A stretch of DNA of 64,000 nt from Actinomycetaceae bacterium TAE3-ERU4 (GTDB taxonomy: Bacteria; Actinomycetota; Actinomycetes; Actinomycetales; Actinomycetaceae). A model generated the notes under the pieces. That model did no database searches, had not been told where the DNA came from, and saw only the letters and a program-made list of their open reading frames with translations. Shown here piece after piece: positions 37,414-46,998 of this stretch. A program made the translations under genes and the position numbers. Where the stretch lies: assembly GCA_019218365.1 (NCBI GenBank), contig JAHUUJ010000002.1, positions 336,307 through 400,306 of the forward strand, written 5' to 3'. Position 1 is the stretch's first letter. Every line of letters starts with the position of its first letter.

Positions 37414-38162
37414 AGGTAGGGTTCCTTTGGAGTGGGAATTACGGTTACTTTCCGGGCACGCAGAATCGGTACTTCTTCCTTTTTTCCGGTCTCGACGGTT
37501 GCTTCCAGTTCCACCCAAGTATTTGCCATTAGAGCAGGAGCCCCTTTGACGAAAGCAATATATCCTACGGCATCGGCAGCACAACAACTAAGCTTGAATC
37601 GGTTAATGCTCCAGCTTCCGTCTACCCCGGCTGGTAAAGGACCGACAAAGCCTTTGAGGCGGATGATTTTTCCGCTTAAATCATTTTGCTCATCGTAATT
37701 GAGACGCTCAAATAATTCTTCCAAATCAATTTCATTAGCTACATTCTTTTCCAATGGGGGATAGGTTATTTTAATCTTCGCTGTGTTATTTGTGGAAAGT
37801 AACGCTGGACGGGAAATGTAGTTCAACATGAATGCATCTAGCGCTGAGGGCAGAAAAAGTGAAAGAGAAGCTATCGGAATAAACAAAAGAAGAGCGATTC
37901 GTGAGCTTCCATGCGCTACGTGATTCTTCTCAGGTTGTTCTTGATACTTTTGAGAAAATATATTCCACAGTCCGAAAGCTATAAGCAATACCCCGCACAA
38001 TCCAATCCAGGGACGGAAAGACGGTAACAGGTAGCGATTTATCAAGCTAGTAATACTCAAATAGAGTAAAACTATGCCGGTTGCCAGAAGAATTGTAGAT
38101 TCGAGCGAGCGAGAAATATCGTTATTTTTCCAGTTTCTTAAACGTGCGAGTATCGATTTCAC
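37410..38162 (-). CDS. TIGR03943 family membrane protein
   Basis: 250 residues: three to four membrane segments in the first 125 residues and an extracytoplasmic or cytoplasmic globular tail. The tail contains KIIRLKGFVG and RFKLSCCAADAVG, the conserved Cys-Cys motif of the family, and WVELEATVE, an OB-fold-like stretch. It forms a two-gene operon with the YraQ-type permease (ATGA overlap). In Bacillus the similar ycgQ/ycgR pair is associated with zinc limitation; that link here is only by analogy. Confidence 0.88.
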   Translation of the reverse strand: MKSILARLRNWKNNDISRSLESTILLATGIVLLYLSITSLINRYLLPSFRPWIGLCGVLLIAFGLWNIFSQKYQEQPEKNHVAHGSSRIALLLFIPIASLSLFLPSALDAFMLNYISRPALLSTNNTAKIKITYPPLEKNVANEIDLEELFERLNYDEQNDLSGKIIRLKGFVGPLPAGVDGSWSINRFKLSCCAADAVGYIAFVKGAPALMANTWVELEATVETGKKEEVPILRARKVTVIPTPKEPYL

Positions 38163-38188
38163 CTACTTTCCTTCCTCCTAAATAATGC

Positions 38189-38214
38189 CGAATAAAAAGT
38201 AAATCTCTTATTCG
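38189..38214. promoter_or_regulatory. Possible operator dyad upstream of the TIGR03943-permease operon
   Basis: CGAATAA (38189-38195) and TTATTCG (38208-38214) form a 7-bp dyad with a 12-base centre, 27-52 bases before the ATG at 38162. The site could bind a metalloregulator, but it is not a clear Zur or Fur box. Confidence 0.3.
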
Positions 38215-38290
38215 TTGCAGTACTTCTTATATAAATACCGAGGCTGGCTACCACGATACTCTTCACCCGTAAAAAGGCTAAGATCAATCG

Positions 38291-40837
38291 CTACCGGCGA
38301 GGTTTAGCCTTTGTAGTTGGTATGGCGCTGAGCGGATCTTCCGGCCAAGGATGCTTAGGATAGCGTCCACGCATTTGGGCACGTACCTGTTGATACGCTC
38401 CGGCCCAGAAACTTTCTAAATCTGAAGTTGTGGCTAAAGGCCGCCGTGCGGGAGAAAGAAGCTCTATGGTTAAAGGAATCGTTTCCTGTGCTAAAGAAGG
38501 TCCCTTTTGCCAGCCGAAACACTGCTGGAGAGGGACACTAATCGTTGGAATTGGACGATAGTAATCAATCTTTGCGGGTGCCCCAATTGGGAGTTTCTGA
38601 TGGGTTGGGGCTAACTCATCTAATCGGCTACTTAATTCCCAGGGAAGGCGGGAAAGAATATCTCCCGCGGCTAGCTTAGGAAGACAACGATTATGACAAA
38701 CCATAATAGCTTTTTCCGTAATTACTTCTTCTGCCCATTTTCGTAGTGTGTCAAGAGAAAACTCGGGTAGTTCAATTCCTTTAAGAGAGGGAACCCGGGA
38801 AGAAATATCTGCAAGGAACCGTAATCTTGCGATTAGATCGCGTGCTTCTTGCGTGTAAGGCAAATCTTCTTCTTTGAAACGTTTCAAAAAAGGAGAGACT
38901 AGGGGAATAAAGTCCGCGAGAGTAATTTTTGTTAGAGGAACGTTTGATATCTCGATTGCCCCAAGATAAGTCTTTTTGTGAGCAAATATTTTTCGCGAAG
39001 AATCAATCTCAATTTCCGTTTGGGAACGCATGAGCTTTTTACCAGCTTTATACGCTAAATTGGAATCAATCTTTAGAGCCGCGGATATCTCTAGTGACTT
39101 TTGACCTGATAGACGTCGTAAGGAAGCCACGCAGATCCACTTGGAATCAAAAAGGGGAGAATCTTGTGGGAGTCTTGCGCCGCTACCGTTGGCGAGTAGG
39201 TATTCACGGCTCCCTGACTCGCGTTGCCGGGCAATCCGTCCAGGAAAAGCCAACGCTGCCATTTCCTGCAAAATATTTTCTAAAATCGTCGCCCCTAAAT
39301 TAACCTGGGAGTCGAAGGCAGGCACAAATCTTTTCATTTTCTCTTCAAGACGGGTGGATTCTTTTCGCAATTCAGCGCTGAAAGAATCAACGAAGAGGAG
39401 TAAATCGGCGCCGCGGGGTCGTTCTTGAGCCCCGATAATAGCGGCAGCTTTTGCTAGTTTCCGTAGAGGATATCTAGAACGAAGCTGGGTTAGCGCCGCC
39501 GCAATTGGCGGGGAAAGGGGGAGAGAAAGTATCTTTTTACCCAGAGGGGTAACACCAGAAGAATCTACGGCTCCCAAAGAACATAATGTGTCTTGGGCCC
39601 GGGCGAGTGCCGCACTCGGCAAAGGGGATATCCAACGTAGGCTTTCTCCCCGAGAATCTCCCCAATAGGACAAGATAAGAGCCAGCTCGCACAAATCTGT
39701 TTGCTCAATTTCTGGAATCGTCTGCTCGCGTGCGGTAGCAAAAGTAGAAGCGGGAAAACAACGCCAGACTCGCCCCGGTCCGAGTCTTCCGGCACGTCCA
39801 GCCCGCTGAATCATATCTGCCTGTGAGCAAGTTTGTGTCACTAGTTCACTAGCATCACGCAAAACATCGTAACGTGGCTGGCGGGACAACCCCGCATCCA
39901 CTACCGTGTCAACGCCATATACCGTAAGGGAAGTCTGGGCTATATCAGTGGCGAGAATAATCTTTCTATCTTTGCTAGGAAGCAACGCTAAATCCTGTTC
40001 ATGTACGGATAGACGACCGTGTAATGGAAGAATCGTAGCTTTTGGCGATAGCGTGCGTTTTAGCGCATCAGATACGAAATCAATTTCATAAAGACCGGGC
40101 AGGAAGACCAAAACATTCGACGAACTTTCCTCAAAAGCGATTTTTGCCGTATCAGAAACGTGTTTAAGAAAATCTTGGTTAACCCCCAAACTACCATTAA
40201 AACGAGTCTTCATAACCGCTATATTCGTTGGCGGTGGGGCATAAATAGTTTCCACTGGATGTATCTGTCCGGGAATATCCAAGATAGGAGCTTGATTTAG
40301 CACAGAACTAACGGATTGAGCGCTGGTAGTTGCACTCATTGCGTAGATAGATAAGTCATCTCGCAGATTCTCACGAATATCAGCACAAAGGCTAAAACTT
40401 AAGTCTGCATCCCAAGCCCGCTCATGGATTTCATCAAAGACGATAGCGCTAACTTCATTTTGTTCCGGGTCTGATAACAAACGCCGTAAAAGCACCCCTG
40501 GAGTCACCATTTCAATACGTGAACTGGGAGTTAAAGTTGAAATATCACGAATTGTGTAGGCGCTAAATTCTTTTCCCAACCCAAGTGTTGTAGCTAATTC
40601 TTGTAACCGTTTGGCTCCGGCTCGCGCTGAAACTCTCCGCGGCTGAACTACAACGATTCGCTTTTCTAAAAGATGCGCGAGGAACAGTGGCACAAGTGTG
40701 GTTTTACCAGACCCCGCGGGGGAAGTAATGACACCTCTACCGGAAAGCAAAAGTTCTCGCAGACTATCTTCGCCTTCCCAAATTGGGAGGTCAGCAGTTA
40801 GCTCCCGTAGACGGGAGAACCAAGAGGGGATGGTCAT
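38291..40837 (-). CDS. hrpB: DEAH-box ATP-dependent helicase HrpB
   Basis: 848 residues, typical HrpB length. Motif I is SPAGSGKTTLVP, motif II FDEIHERAWDADL, motif III MSATTSAQ, motif V TDIAQTSLTVYGV and motif VI QRAGRAGRLGPG; the HA2 and HrpB C-terminal domains follow, ending in RGRYPKHPWPEDP, the family's signature tail. Role in the cell is poorly known (RNA or replication related). I choose ATG 40837; a TTG at 40858 in frame is weaker. It lies 29 bases after udk on the same strand. Confidence 0.93.
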   Translation of the reverse strand: MTIPSWFSRLRELTADLPIWEGEDSLRELLLSGRGVITSPAGSGKTTLVPLFLAHLLEKRIVVVQPRRVSARAGAKRLQELATTLGLGKEFSAYTIRDISTLTPSSRIEMVTPGVLLRRLLSDPEQNEVSAIVFDEIHERAWDADLSFSLCADIRENLRDDLSIYAMSATTSAQSVSSVLNQAPILDIPGQIHPVETIYAPPPTNIAVMKTRFNGSLGVNQDFLKHVSDTAKIAFEESSSNVLVFLPGLYEIDFVSDALKRTLSPKATILPLHGRLSVHEQDLALLPSKDRKIILATDIAQTSLTVYGVDTVVDAGLSRQPRYDVLRDASELVTQTCSQADMIQRAGRAGRLGPGRVWRCFPASTFATAREQTIPEIEQTDLCELALILSYWGDSRGESLRWISPLPSAALARAQDTLCSLGAVDSSGVTPLGKKILSLPLSPPIAAALTQLRSRYPLRKLAKAAAIIGAQERPRGADLLLFVDSFSAELRKESTRLEEKMKRFVPAFDSQVNLGATILENILQEMAALAFPGRIARQRESGSREYLLANGSGARLPQDSPLFDSKWICVASLRRLSGQKSLEISAALKIDSNLAYKAGKKLMRSQTEIEIDSSRKIFAHKKTYLGAIEISNVPLTKITLADFIPLVSPFLKRFKEEDLPYTQEARDLIARLRFLADISSRVPSLKGIELPEFSLDTLRKWAEEVITEKAIMVCHNRCLPKLAAGDILSRLPWELSSRLDELAPTHQKLPIGAPAKIDYYRPIPTISVPLQQCFGWQKGPSLAQETIPLTIELLSPARRPLATTSDLESFWAGAYQQVRAQMRGRYPKHPWPEDPLSAIPTTKAKPRR

Positions 40838-40866
40838 TTTAGTGTTTTGGAAAAGCAATGCCGTAA

Positions 40867-41484
40867 TTAGGCAAGTTCTCGTTCAACTCGGTGAATTAGC
40901 ATATCAAGTGCTACCAGGTTCGCGCCGCCCTCCGGAATAATCAAATCAGCTGCCCGTTTGGAAGGTTCTACGTAAAGTTCATGCATGGGCTTGACTGTCT
41001 CAAGATACTGTCGTTCAACCGATTCGAGGCTGCGCCCTCGGTCAATAACGTCACGTTTAATACGGCGGAGAATACGTACGTCGGAATCGGTATCAACAAA
41101 AAGTTTTATATCGCAGAGATTACAAATCCGTGGCTCTGCGTAAATTAGGATTCCTTCGACGATTAGGATACGTGAAGGGCTAAGTGTTTCTGTCGCTTCG
41201 GCACGAGTGTGTCGGGCATAGTCGTAGGTGGGACATTCGACAGTTTTGCCTTCTATAAGTTCAGTAATTTGAGTGACCATTAGGTCATTATCGAATGCTT
41301 CCGGGGAGTCGTAGTTTAGCTTTACTCGTTCTTCAAAAGGGATATCGTCGTGTGCTCGGTAATAGGAATCATGCTGAATGACGGTTACTTTTCCTTGGAA
41401 ATGGTTGGCCAGAGCCCGAGTTAGGGTAGTTTTTCCTGATCCGGTTCCGCCGGCTACTCCGATTACTAATGTTTGCTTTTCCAC
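40867..41484 (-). CDS. udk: Uridine kinase
   Basis: Phosphorylates uridine/cytidine in pyrimidine salvage. 205 residues with P-loop GVAGGTGSGKTTL, QHDSYYRAHDDIPFEER, NYDSPEAFDNDLM and RRIKRDVIDRGRSLESV, the uridine kinase signatures. First gene of a udk-hrpB unit, divergent from rlmC. Confidence 0.96.
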   Translation of the reverse strand: MEKQTLVIGVAGGTGSGKTTLTRALANHFQGKVTVIQHDSYYRAHDDIPFEERVKLNYDSPEAFDNDLMVTQITELIEGKTVECPTYDYARHTRAEATETLSPSRILIVEGILIYAEPRICNLCDIKLFVDTDSDVRILRRIKRDVIDRGRSLESVERQYLETVKPMHELYVEPSKRAADLIIPEGGANLVALDMLIHRVERELA

Positions 41485-41555
41485 TGGTTCCTCCGCTTAA
41501 AACGACTTCCCTTATTTTGCCACAATCGGAGGGGTTGCAAGTTAGAATCTTAGGT

Positions 41556-42723
41556 ATGCGCTGTAGTTATTATGAAGATGAGCTGTGTTTTTCTTGTACG
41601 GACTTGGCGCTGCCCTACTCGCTAGCATTGGAGGAGAAGTTCAAGCGGACTAAGAACTTACTTGGGGAGATTGAAACAGACGCTTGGATTTCACCTTTTG
41701 CTTCAGTCGAACAGGGGTTTCGTAATAAGGCCAAAATGGTAGTGGGGCAGGGGCCCGAAGGAATTCGCCTGGGGATTCTCGATGCTAATAAACGAGTTGT
41801 TGATTTAGCATCCTGCCCGCTTTATGACGAGACTATGCGAGATTATCTACATCGCTTAAAGGCAGTGGTGACCGTTTTAGGGTTACGTCCTTACGATGTC
41901 CAGCGTCGGCGTGGGGAGCTAAAGAATATTTTAATTACGCAGTCCCCGTCTGGCCGTTTTATGTTGCGTTTTGTACTTGCGTCTACGGGGCCCGTTGGGC
42001 GAATACGCAAAATGTGCGCGCAGATTATTCGTAATCTTCCCGAAACAGAGGTTTTGAGTACTAATATTTTACCCATTCATGTGGCTCTTCCCGAGGGTGA
42101 CCAGGAGTTCATTTTGAGTTCGGAAAAGATGCTTAGGATGCCTGTTGGACAGGTGCCGCTTTATCTTCAGCCCGGTGGGTTTTTCCAGACTAATTCAGCC
42201 GTGGCAGCGGGTTTGTACTCTACTGCCGCAACTTGGGTTGCTCAGGCCTTGGAGGAATCCGGGGGGGATTGATAGTGTGAAGAATGCTGCGGGACTTGAT
42301 CTGTTTTGTGGAGTGGGTGGATTCGCGCTCAATCTAGCTTCTATCCTCGGACAAGTTTATGGGGTAGAGGTAAGCAAGCCAGCCATTAGTGCGGCTAAAC
42401 GCGCAGCAAATTATTCTGGGATAAAAAATGTTTCCTTTGCGGCAGGTGATGCCGGGACAATGCTTGAGAGCGTTTGCCCTGTTTTGGGAAAGAAACCTGA
42501 AGCGGTGGTTGTAAATCCTCCACGACGAGGAATCGGCACAGGAATCTGTGAGTGGATATCACGTTTATCTCCTTCCGTAGTGGTTTATTCAAGCTGTAAT
42601 CCACTTTCTTTACAAAAGGATTTATCTCGTTTAGAGGGGTATCGAGTTAAGCAAGCTCAACTATTTGATATGTTTCCACACACTTCACACGCAGAAGTAA
42701 TGGTTTTAGCAGTTAAAAAATAA
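41556..42723 (+). pseudogene. rlmC: 23S rRNA (uracil-C5)-methyltransferase RlmC, frameshifted at a G run
   Basis: The two halves of an RlmC/RumA-type enzyme are in different frames. The first (41556-42272) starts MRCSYYEDELCFSC, whose Cys3, Cys11, Cys14 plus the Cys in DLASCPLYD give the Fe-S cluster, and contains PGGFFQTN. The second carries LDLFCGVGGFALNLAS (SAM site), VVNPPRRGIG and the nucleophile in YSSCNPLSL. The switch is at seven Gs, 42261-42267: with six Gs the frame reads straight through as ESGGIDSVKNAAG. This may be a recent mutation, a phase-variable tract or a sequencing error. TAGAAT (41543-41548) lies seven bases before the ATG, suggesting a leaderless transcript. Confidence 0.88.
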
Positions 42724-42760
42724 GGATTTCGATACGATTTCGTGTTTATCTGAAAGAATC

Positions 42761-42789
42761 TTACGGCAGGTATGTTTTAGCTATAGAAT
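42761..42789 (+). promoter_or_regulatory. Promoter candidate of the GH20 gene
   Basis: TTACGG at 42761-42766 and TAGAAT at 42784-42789, spacer 17, giving a leader of about 65 bases with AGGGA before the ATG. Confidence 0.5.
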
Positions 42790-42861
42790 GTGCTTGGAAA
42801 TGGGCGTCATTTCTTTTTCACAAGGTTTTACTTGTTTGATTAGATACTTTAGGGAATAAAA

Positions 42862-45369
42862 ATGAAAAAGCTGCTATCTCTATTGGTTACTTTGATGCTG
42901 ATTGTGGGAAGTAATACGAGCGCTATTGGGACCGCGGCGGCAAGCACGAAGCACACGCCCGCAGTTCGCACGGCACAGGCTGTGGATTTTTCTAATAGTT
43001 TGCTTCCGCTTCCCTCAAAAATAGAAAAGAGATCTGGGCAGCCCCCATTTGTTCTTTCTAATCAATCGCAGATTCAAGCGAGTGGAGAAAGTCGTTTAGC
43101 CGCTAATTTATTGGCTAGTCAACTTCGTAAATCTACAGGATTTAAACTTCCTATAGTTGATAACGCGGGGAAGAAGAAAATTGTTTATACACTAGTTTCT
43201 AATTTTCCTGACTATAAGAAAATTAGTGCAGAGCGTCGTAGCGAGGCATACTCACTTGAAGTAAACGAGAATGAAATTAAGATTTCTGCACTTACCCCGC
43301 AGGGACAGATATGGGCTACTCAAACTCTTATCCAGCTTTTTGGCCCCTGGGCACTTTCTGAAAATCAAGTAAAACAAGAGTGGAAGGTCGTTGCGCTGCG
43401 AATAGACGATATTCCCCGTTTTTCTTGGCGTGGAGTAATGCTGGATGTGGCCAGATCCTTTATCCCTTTAAACGAAGTAAAGAAACTTGTAGATAGGTTT
43501 TCCTATTACAAGATTAACCGTCTTCATCTGCATCTAAGTGACGATCAAGGGTGGAGAATTGAGATTCCTCAAAACCCGGCGGATAAAGACGGAATAGATT
43601 ACAGCCAATTGGTGAAGAAATCGGGTAAAACAGCCTATCCAAAGACTAAACAGACGAATCTTGTGGGGCGTAAAGGATATTATTCCTTGGCAGAGTATCG
43701 TGAACTTGTTACCTATGCTGGGCAACGGGGAATTATCGTGGTACCGGAGATTGATACCCCCGGACACGTTGGGGCAATTTTGCATGCAATTCCTCAGATG
43801 AATGGACTTAAATCTTTCCCTCGGCCTGCTAAGGGAGAAAAAACTACGCCCTTCTTTTCTCCTTTCCTTCCAAATGCAAGCAGTCTTGATATAGGAAATC
43901 CCGTAAATAAGCGGTTTTTAAATTACATTTTCTCTCAGGTGGCGAAAGAATCACGTTTGCCTTTCACTATTAACGCTACTTTGCAAAAGGAATCTTTTTT
44001 CCACTTAGGTGGGGATGAGGCATATAAGACAGCTCATTTTGACTACATTAATTATCTTGAAGAGAACACTGTTTCAGCAGCTAAGCGGGGACAGCGTCCT
44101 ATCATCTGGAATGACTCGTTCAAACGAGGTGACCCAAAAGTTTCTTCTAAAACCATAATGCAATTTTGGGATTCGGCTCCCTGGCTGGAAAATAATCAAG
44201 CACAGATTAAAAAATTCTTGTCTCGGGGCGCTAAAATAATCGCCTCTCCTGCGACTTCGACTTATTTTACTCAACGGGAGAATACAGAACTTGCGGGTCC
44301 CTGGTGGGCATGTCGATATGCACAGGAAAAGTCTTGCGGTATAAACCTATTTTATAACTGGGATCCAGTAAAAGATTTTTCAGTTCCTGAAGATAAAATT
44401 TTAGGTATAGAAGGAGTGTCTTGGTCTGAGAATGTAAGGACTGATCATGATTTAGAATTTCTGCTTTTCCCACGTATTTTAGCTACCGCAGAGGTCTCGT
44501 GGACAGATAGTAAGAAGAAAAATTATATTGATTTTATTTCTCGTCTTACGAATCATACGACGGGCTTAAACATTACGGGTACGACCTTTAATGCTCATTC
44601 AAAACCAGAATGGAAGACGGTTTTTTCACCTGCGAAAATTATAGCAAAGTCCAATAGAAGTAATTCATCGGCATATCTTTTGGGATGGTTGAGTATCCCG
44701 GGGAAAAATGCTGGAGAGCTTAGTATTTCTCTATCTAAAGGTAATTCTAAAACGTCTCTTCCGGTTGGTTTAACACAGGAAAAAAGTTTTCACTACACGG
44801 ATAGAGGAAAACAAACCGGGCGGCAGATGGGAAGCCTGATAGGGATTTGGACCAATGCAAAATTACCTACGGGAGCGCAAGAGGTATCTCTATCAATAAA
44901 TGATGGAGCCCATGTTCTACATCTCAAAACAACATTAGAGGTAAAAGATGAACAGTTAGTTTCGATTTTACCGCCGCAACATTTCTCTACTAATTTTGAT
45001 TCTTCTTTGATTCATTCTCAGGATATATTCACTGATGTAAAAGATGGGGAAGGGTTTTACCGAGAAATTAGATGGCTTCGTGATAGTGGGGTGACTACGG
45101 GGTGGCCTGATGGTACTTTCCGTCCGTCTTCTCCTATTAATCGTGATGCGATGGCTGCGTTCCTCTACCGTTTGTCGGGTAAACCTCGGGTTGATTTACC
45201 GCAGGTAAGTCCTTTCCGAGATGTGAAAGTTTCAGATCCGTTTTACCGAGAAATTAGATGGCTTCGTGATAGTGGGGTGACTACGGGGTGGCCTGATGGT
45301 ACTTTCCGTCCGTCTTCTCCTATTAATCGTGATGCGATGGCCGCGTTCCTCTATAGATTGTCTCGCTAG
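42862..45369 (+). CDS. Secreted GH20 beta-N-acetylhexosaminidase with C-terminal SLH repeats
   Basis: 835 residues. A signal peptide (KKLLSLLVTLMLIVG then an Ala-rich cleavage region near 26-30) is followed by the GH20b lid domain (about 50-170) and the GH20 barrel (about 190-580). The barrel has FSWRGVMLDVARSFIP, LHLHLSDDQGWRIEI, EIDTPGH and the catalytic Asp385-Glu386 in HLGGDEAY. Substrate-assisted cleavage of terminal GlcNAc/GalNAc from host or microbial glycans is expected. The C-terminus ends in two S-layer-homology repeats (FYREIRWLRDSGVTTGWPDG ... RDAMAAFLYRLS), which usually hold proteins at the cell wall; three repeats are more common. GlcNAc released could feed the pathway that uses NagB. 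Confidence 0.94.
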   Translation: MKKLLSLLVTLMLIVGSNTSAIGTAAASTKHTPAVRTAQAVDFSNSLLPLPSKIEKRSGQPPFVLSNQSQIQASGESRLAANLLASQLRKSTGFKLPIVDNAGKKKIVYTLVSNFPDYKKISAERRSEAYSLEVNENEIKISALTPQGQIWATQTLIQLFGPWALSENQVKQEWKVVALRIDDIPRFSWRGVMLDVARSFIPLNEVKKLVDRFSYYKINRLHLHLSDDQGWRIEIPQNPADKDGIDYSQLVKKSGKTAYPKTKQTNLVGRKGYYSLAEYRELVTYAGQRGIIVVPEIDTPGHVGAILHAIPQMNGLKSFPRPAKGEKTTPFFSPFLPNASSLDIGNPVNKRFLNYIFSQVAKESRLPFTINATLQKESFFHLGGDEAYKTAHFDYINYLEENTVSAAKRGQRPIIWNDSFKRGDPKVSSKTIMQFWDSAPWLENNQAQIKKFLSRGAKIIASPATSTYFTQRENTELAGPWWACRYAQEKSCGINLFYNWDPVKDFSVPEDKILGIEGVSWSENVRTDHDLEFLLFPRILATAEVSWTDSKKKNYIDFISRLTNHTTGLNITGTTFNAHSKPEWKTVFSPAKIIAKSNRSNSSAYLLGWLSIPGKNAGELSISLSKGNSKTSLPVGLTQEKSFHYTDRGKQTGRQMGSLIGIWTNAKLPTGAQEVSLSINDGAHVLHLKTTLEVKDEQLVSILPPQHFSTNFDSSLIHSQDIFTDVKDGEGFYREIRWLRDSGVTTGWPDGTFRPSSPINRDAMAAFLYRLSGKPRVDLPQVSPFRDVKVSDPFYREIRWLRDSGVTTGWPDGTFRPSSPINRDAMAAFLYRLSR
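45055..45351 (+). repeat. Near-identical direct repeats within the SLH-coding region
   Basis: The stretch 45055-45154 is identical over 100 bases to 45241-45340 (offset 186), and similarity continues with few changes to the end of each SLH unit. Synonymous sites are unchanged, so this reflects recent duplication or gene conversion rather than protein-level conservation alone. Confidence 0.93.
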
Positions 45370-45379
45370 ATTTGCTAAT

Positions 45380-45430
45380 AAGTAGTGGAGGGGAGCTAAC
45401 CTATGGCAGGTTAGCTCCCCTCCACTACTT
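45380..45430. terminator. Strong bidirectional terminator after the GH20 gene
   Basis: A perfect 23-bp stem (45380-45402 with 45408-45430) with an ATGGC loop. It lies between GH20 on the plus strand and the thyA-folA operon with its small tail gene on the minus strand. Confidence 0.9.
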
Positions 45431-45438
45431 AACGTATA

Positions 45439-45552
45439 TCAGCCCATAATCTTGGTTAGGACAGTTTCAATCAGGTCGGGACGTTCGCGACCGACAAAGA
45501 AGCCAATTCCAAAAATGAGCGTAACTTTAATAAGTTTTCCGATTAACCGCAT
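45439..45552 (-). CDS. 37-residue membrane miniprotein
   Basis: A short frame with a near-perfect ribosome site (AAAGGAGA, seven bases before the ATG). The peptide begins MRLIGKLIKVTLIFGIGFFV, one hydrophobic segment flanked by lysines, and ends in an amphipathic ERPDLIETVLTKIMG. It sits 78 bases after folA on the same strand and before the shared terminator, so it may be the last gene of that operon. I do not recognise a family. The strong start signal and clean stop are the main support. Confidence 0.6.
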   Translation of the reverse strand: MRLIGKLIKVTLIFGIGFFVGRERPDLIETVLTKIMG

Positions 45553-45630
45553 GACGGTCTCCTTTCGTTGAGTTTATGCTCGTCCCCTTATTGTGCCCTA
45601 TTTTTCTAATTAAAGGGGAGGAAAGTGGTC

Positions 45631-46203
45631 CTATTTTGGAGGCTTGCGCCGATAGGTGAAAATCTTCCATCCTAATTCGTTTCCGGCTGTACGTGTGTGC
45701 ACATCACTAAGTCGTGTATCTATTTCCCATTCTTCTGGATTAAGTACAGGGGCAGTAGTTACTTTCTTCCTATCGGGAATTTCTAAAACAGTTTCTACGA
45801 GGGAAACTACCACTGTAGATACATCATCGAGGGAATCTTTATAAACCTTCCCTCCACCGGTTATCCAAGTGTTTACCCCATAAGGATTTTTAGGTTCTAC
45901 GCCTTGTTCTTGTAACCAAAGGGATGCTTCGCGGTAGGCTTGTTCATAAGAGTTGGCCAGAATCATCCCCTCTTCGGGGATTGTGAGCGTGCGTGAAAGA
46001 ACAATATTTGCACGGCCCGGTAATGGCTTGCGGGGAAGACTATCCCAGCTGGCTCGGCCCATTATAATGGGGCAACCTGTGGTGCTTTCCCGAAAATGCT
46101 TAAAATCAGCGGGAATATACCAGGGAATTTGTCCTTCAAGAGCAATAGTCCCATTTTTATCCTGTGCCCAAATCGCACCAAGTCGTAAGGATTTTGGAAT
46201 CAT
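45631..46203 (-). CDS. folA: Dihydrofolate reductase
   Basis: Reduces dihydrofolate to tetrahydrofolate with NADPH. 190 residues; [21 protein letters not shown], then [39 protein letters not shown] in segments, and [13 protein letters not shown] for the nucleotide-binding glycine motif. The acidic active-site residue is Asp33 in ADFKHFRE. The C-terminal part is longer than in E. coli DHFR. ATGA overlap with thyA: the enzymes of the same cycle are coupled. Confidence 0.96.
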   Translation of the reverse strand: MIPKSLRLGAIWAQDKNGTIALEGQIPWYIPADFKHFRESTTGCPIIMGRASWDSLPRKPLPGRANIVLSRTLTIPEEGMILANSYEQAYREASLWLQEQGVEPKNPYGVNTWITGGGKVYKDSLDDVSTVVVSLVETVLEIPDRKKVTTAPVLNPEEWEIDTRLSDVHTRTAGNELGWKIFTYRRKPPK

Positions 46204-46997
46204 ACGGCAATAGGTGCTTTGATAGCCGGATGCGGGTCGTATCCGTGGAGCTTAACATCCTCAATTTGATAATCGAAGATACTTGGACGCCGTGCCAGCT
46301 CTAGCTGGGGGAATGGGCGTGCGGAGCGAGAAAGCTGTGTTTTTACCTGTTCAAAGTGGTTGGAATAGATATGGCAGTCACCACCGGTCCAAATTAGTTC
46401 TCCAACCTCTAGGCCTGTTTGGGCTGCCAGCATGTGGGTGAGCAGAGCATAGGAAGCAATGTTGAAGGGAACTCCTAGGAAGAGGTCAGCGCTGCGCTGG
46501 TAGATTTGGAGACTTAGTTTTCCATTGGCCACATAGACCTGGAAGAAAGCATGGCATGGTGCTAGAGCCATTTTATCCAGTTCTGAAACATTCCAGGCAG
46601 AGACTATATGACGACGTGAATCTGGGTTAGTTTTAACCTGCTCAATAAGTTGGGTAATTTGGTCAATACTTCCGCCTTCGCGGGTAGGCCAAGAGCGCCA
46701 TTGGACCCCATATACCGGGCCTAACTCTCCGTTTTCATCTGCCCATTCATTCCAAATTTTAATTCCTTGTTCGACAAGCGGAGAAATATTGGAGTTCCCA
46801 GATAGGAACCAGATAAGTTCCCCGACAACACCTTTTAGGAATACCTTTTTAGTGGTAATCATGGGAAAGGAAGCTGAAAGATCATAACGCAGCTGGCGCG
46901 CGAATACACTTCTCGTTCCAACCCCGGTACGGTCTGCCTTGTCAGTACCGTTTTCCAAGACATCTTTGAGTAGATTTTCATACTGGTAATCGACCAA
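46200..46997 (-). CDS. thyA: Thymidylate synthase
   Basis: Converts dUMP to dTMP using methylenetetrahydrofolate, which it oxidises to dihydrofolate for FolA. 265 residues; catalytic Cys in [12 protein letters not shown], with [25 protein letters not shown] and [20 protein letters not shown]. The start is a TTG at 46997; the ribosome site GGAGAA lies in the last codons of the preceding gene. Usual start choice would be ATG, but none is available without losing the conserved N-terminus. Confidence 0.96.
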   Translation of the reverse strand: MVDYQYENLLKDVLENGTDKADRTGVGTRSVFARQLRYDLSASFPMITTKKVFLKGVVGELIWFLSGNSNISPLVEQGIKIWNEWADENGELGPVYGVQWRSWPTREGGSIDQITQLIEQVKTNPDSRRHIVSAWNVSELDKMALAPCHAFFQVYVANGKLSLQIYQRSADLFLGVPFNIASYALLTHMLAAQTGLEVGELIWTGGDCHIYSNHFEQVKTQLSRSARPFPQLELARRPSIFDYQIEDVKLHGYDPHPAIKAPIAV

Positions 46998-46998
46998 T

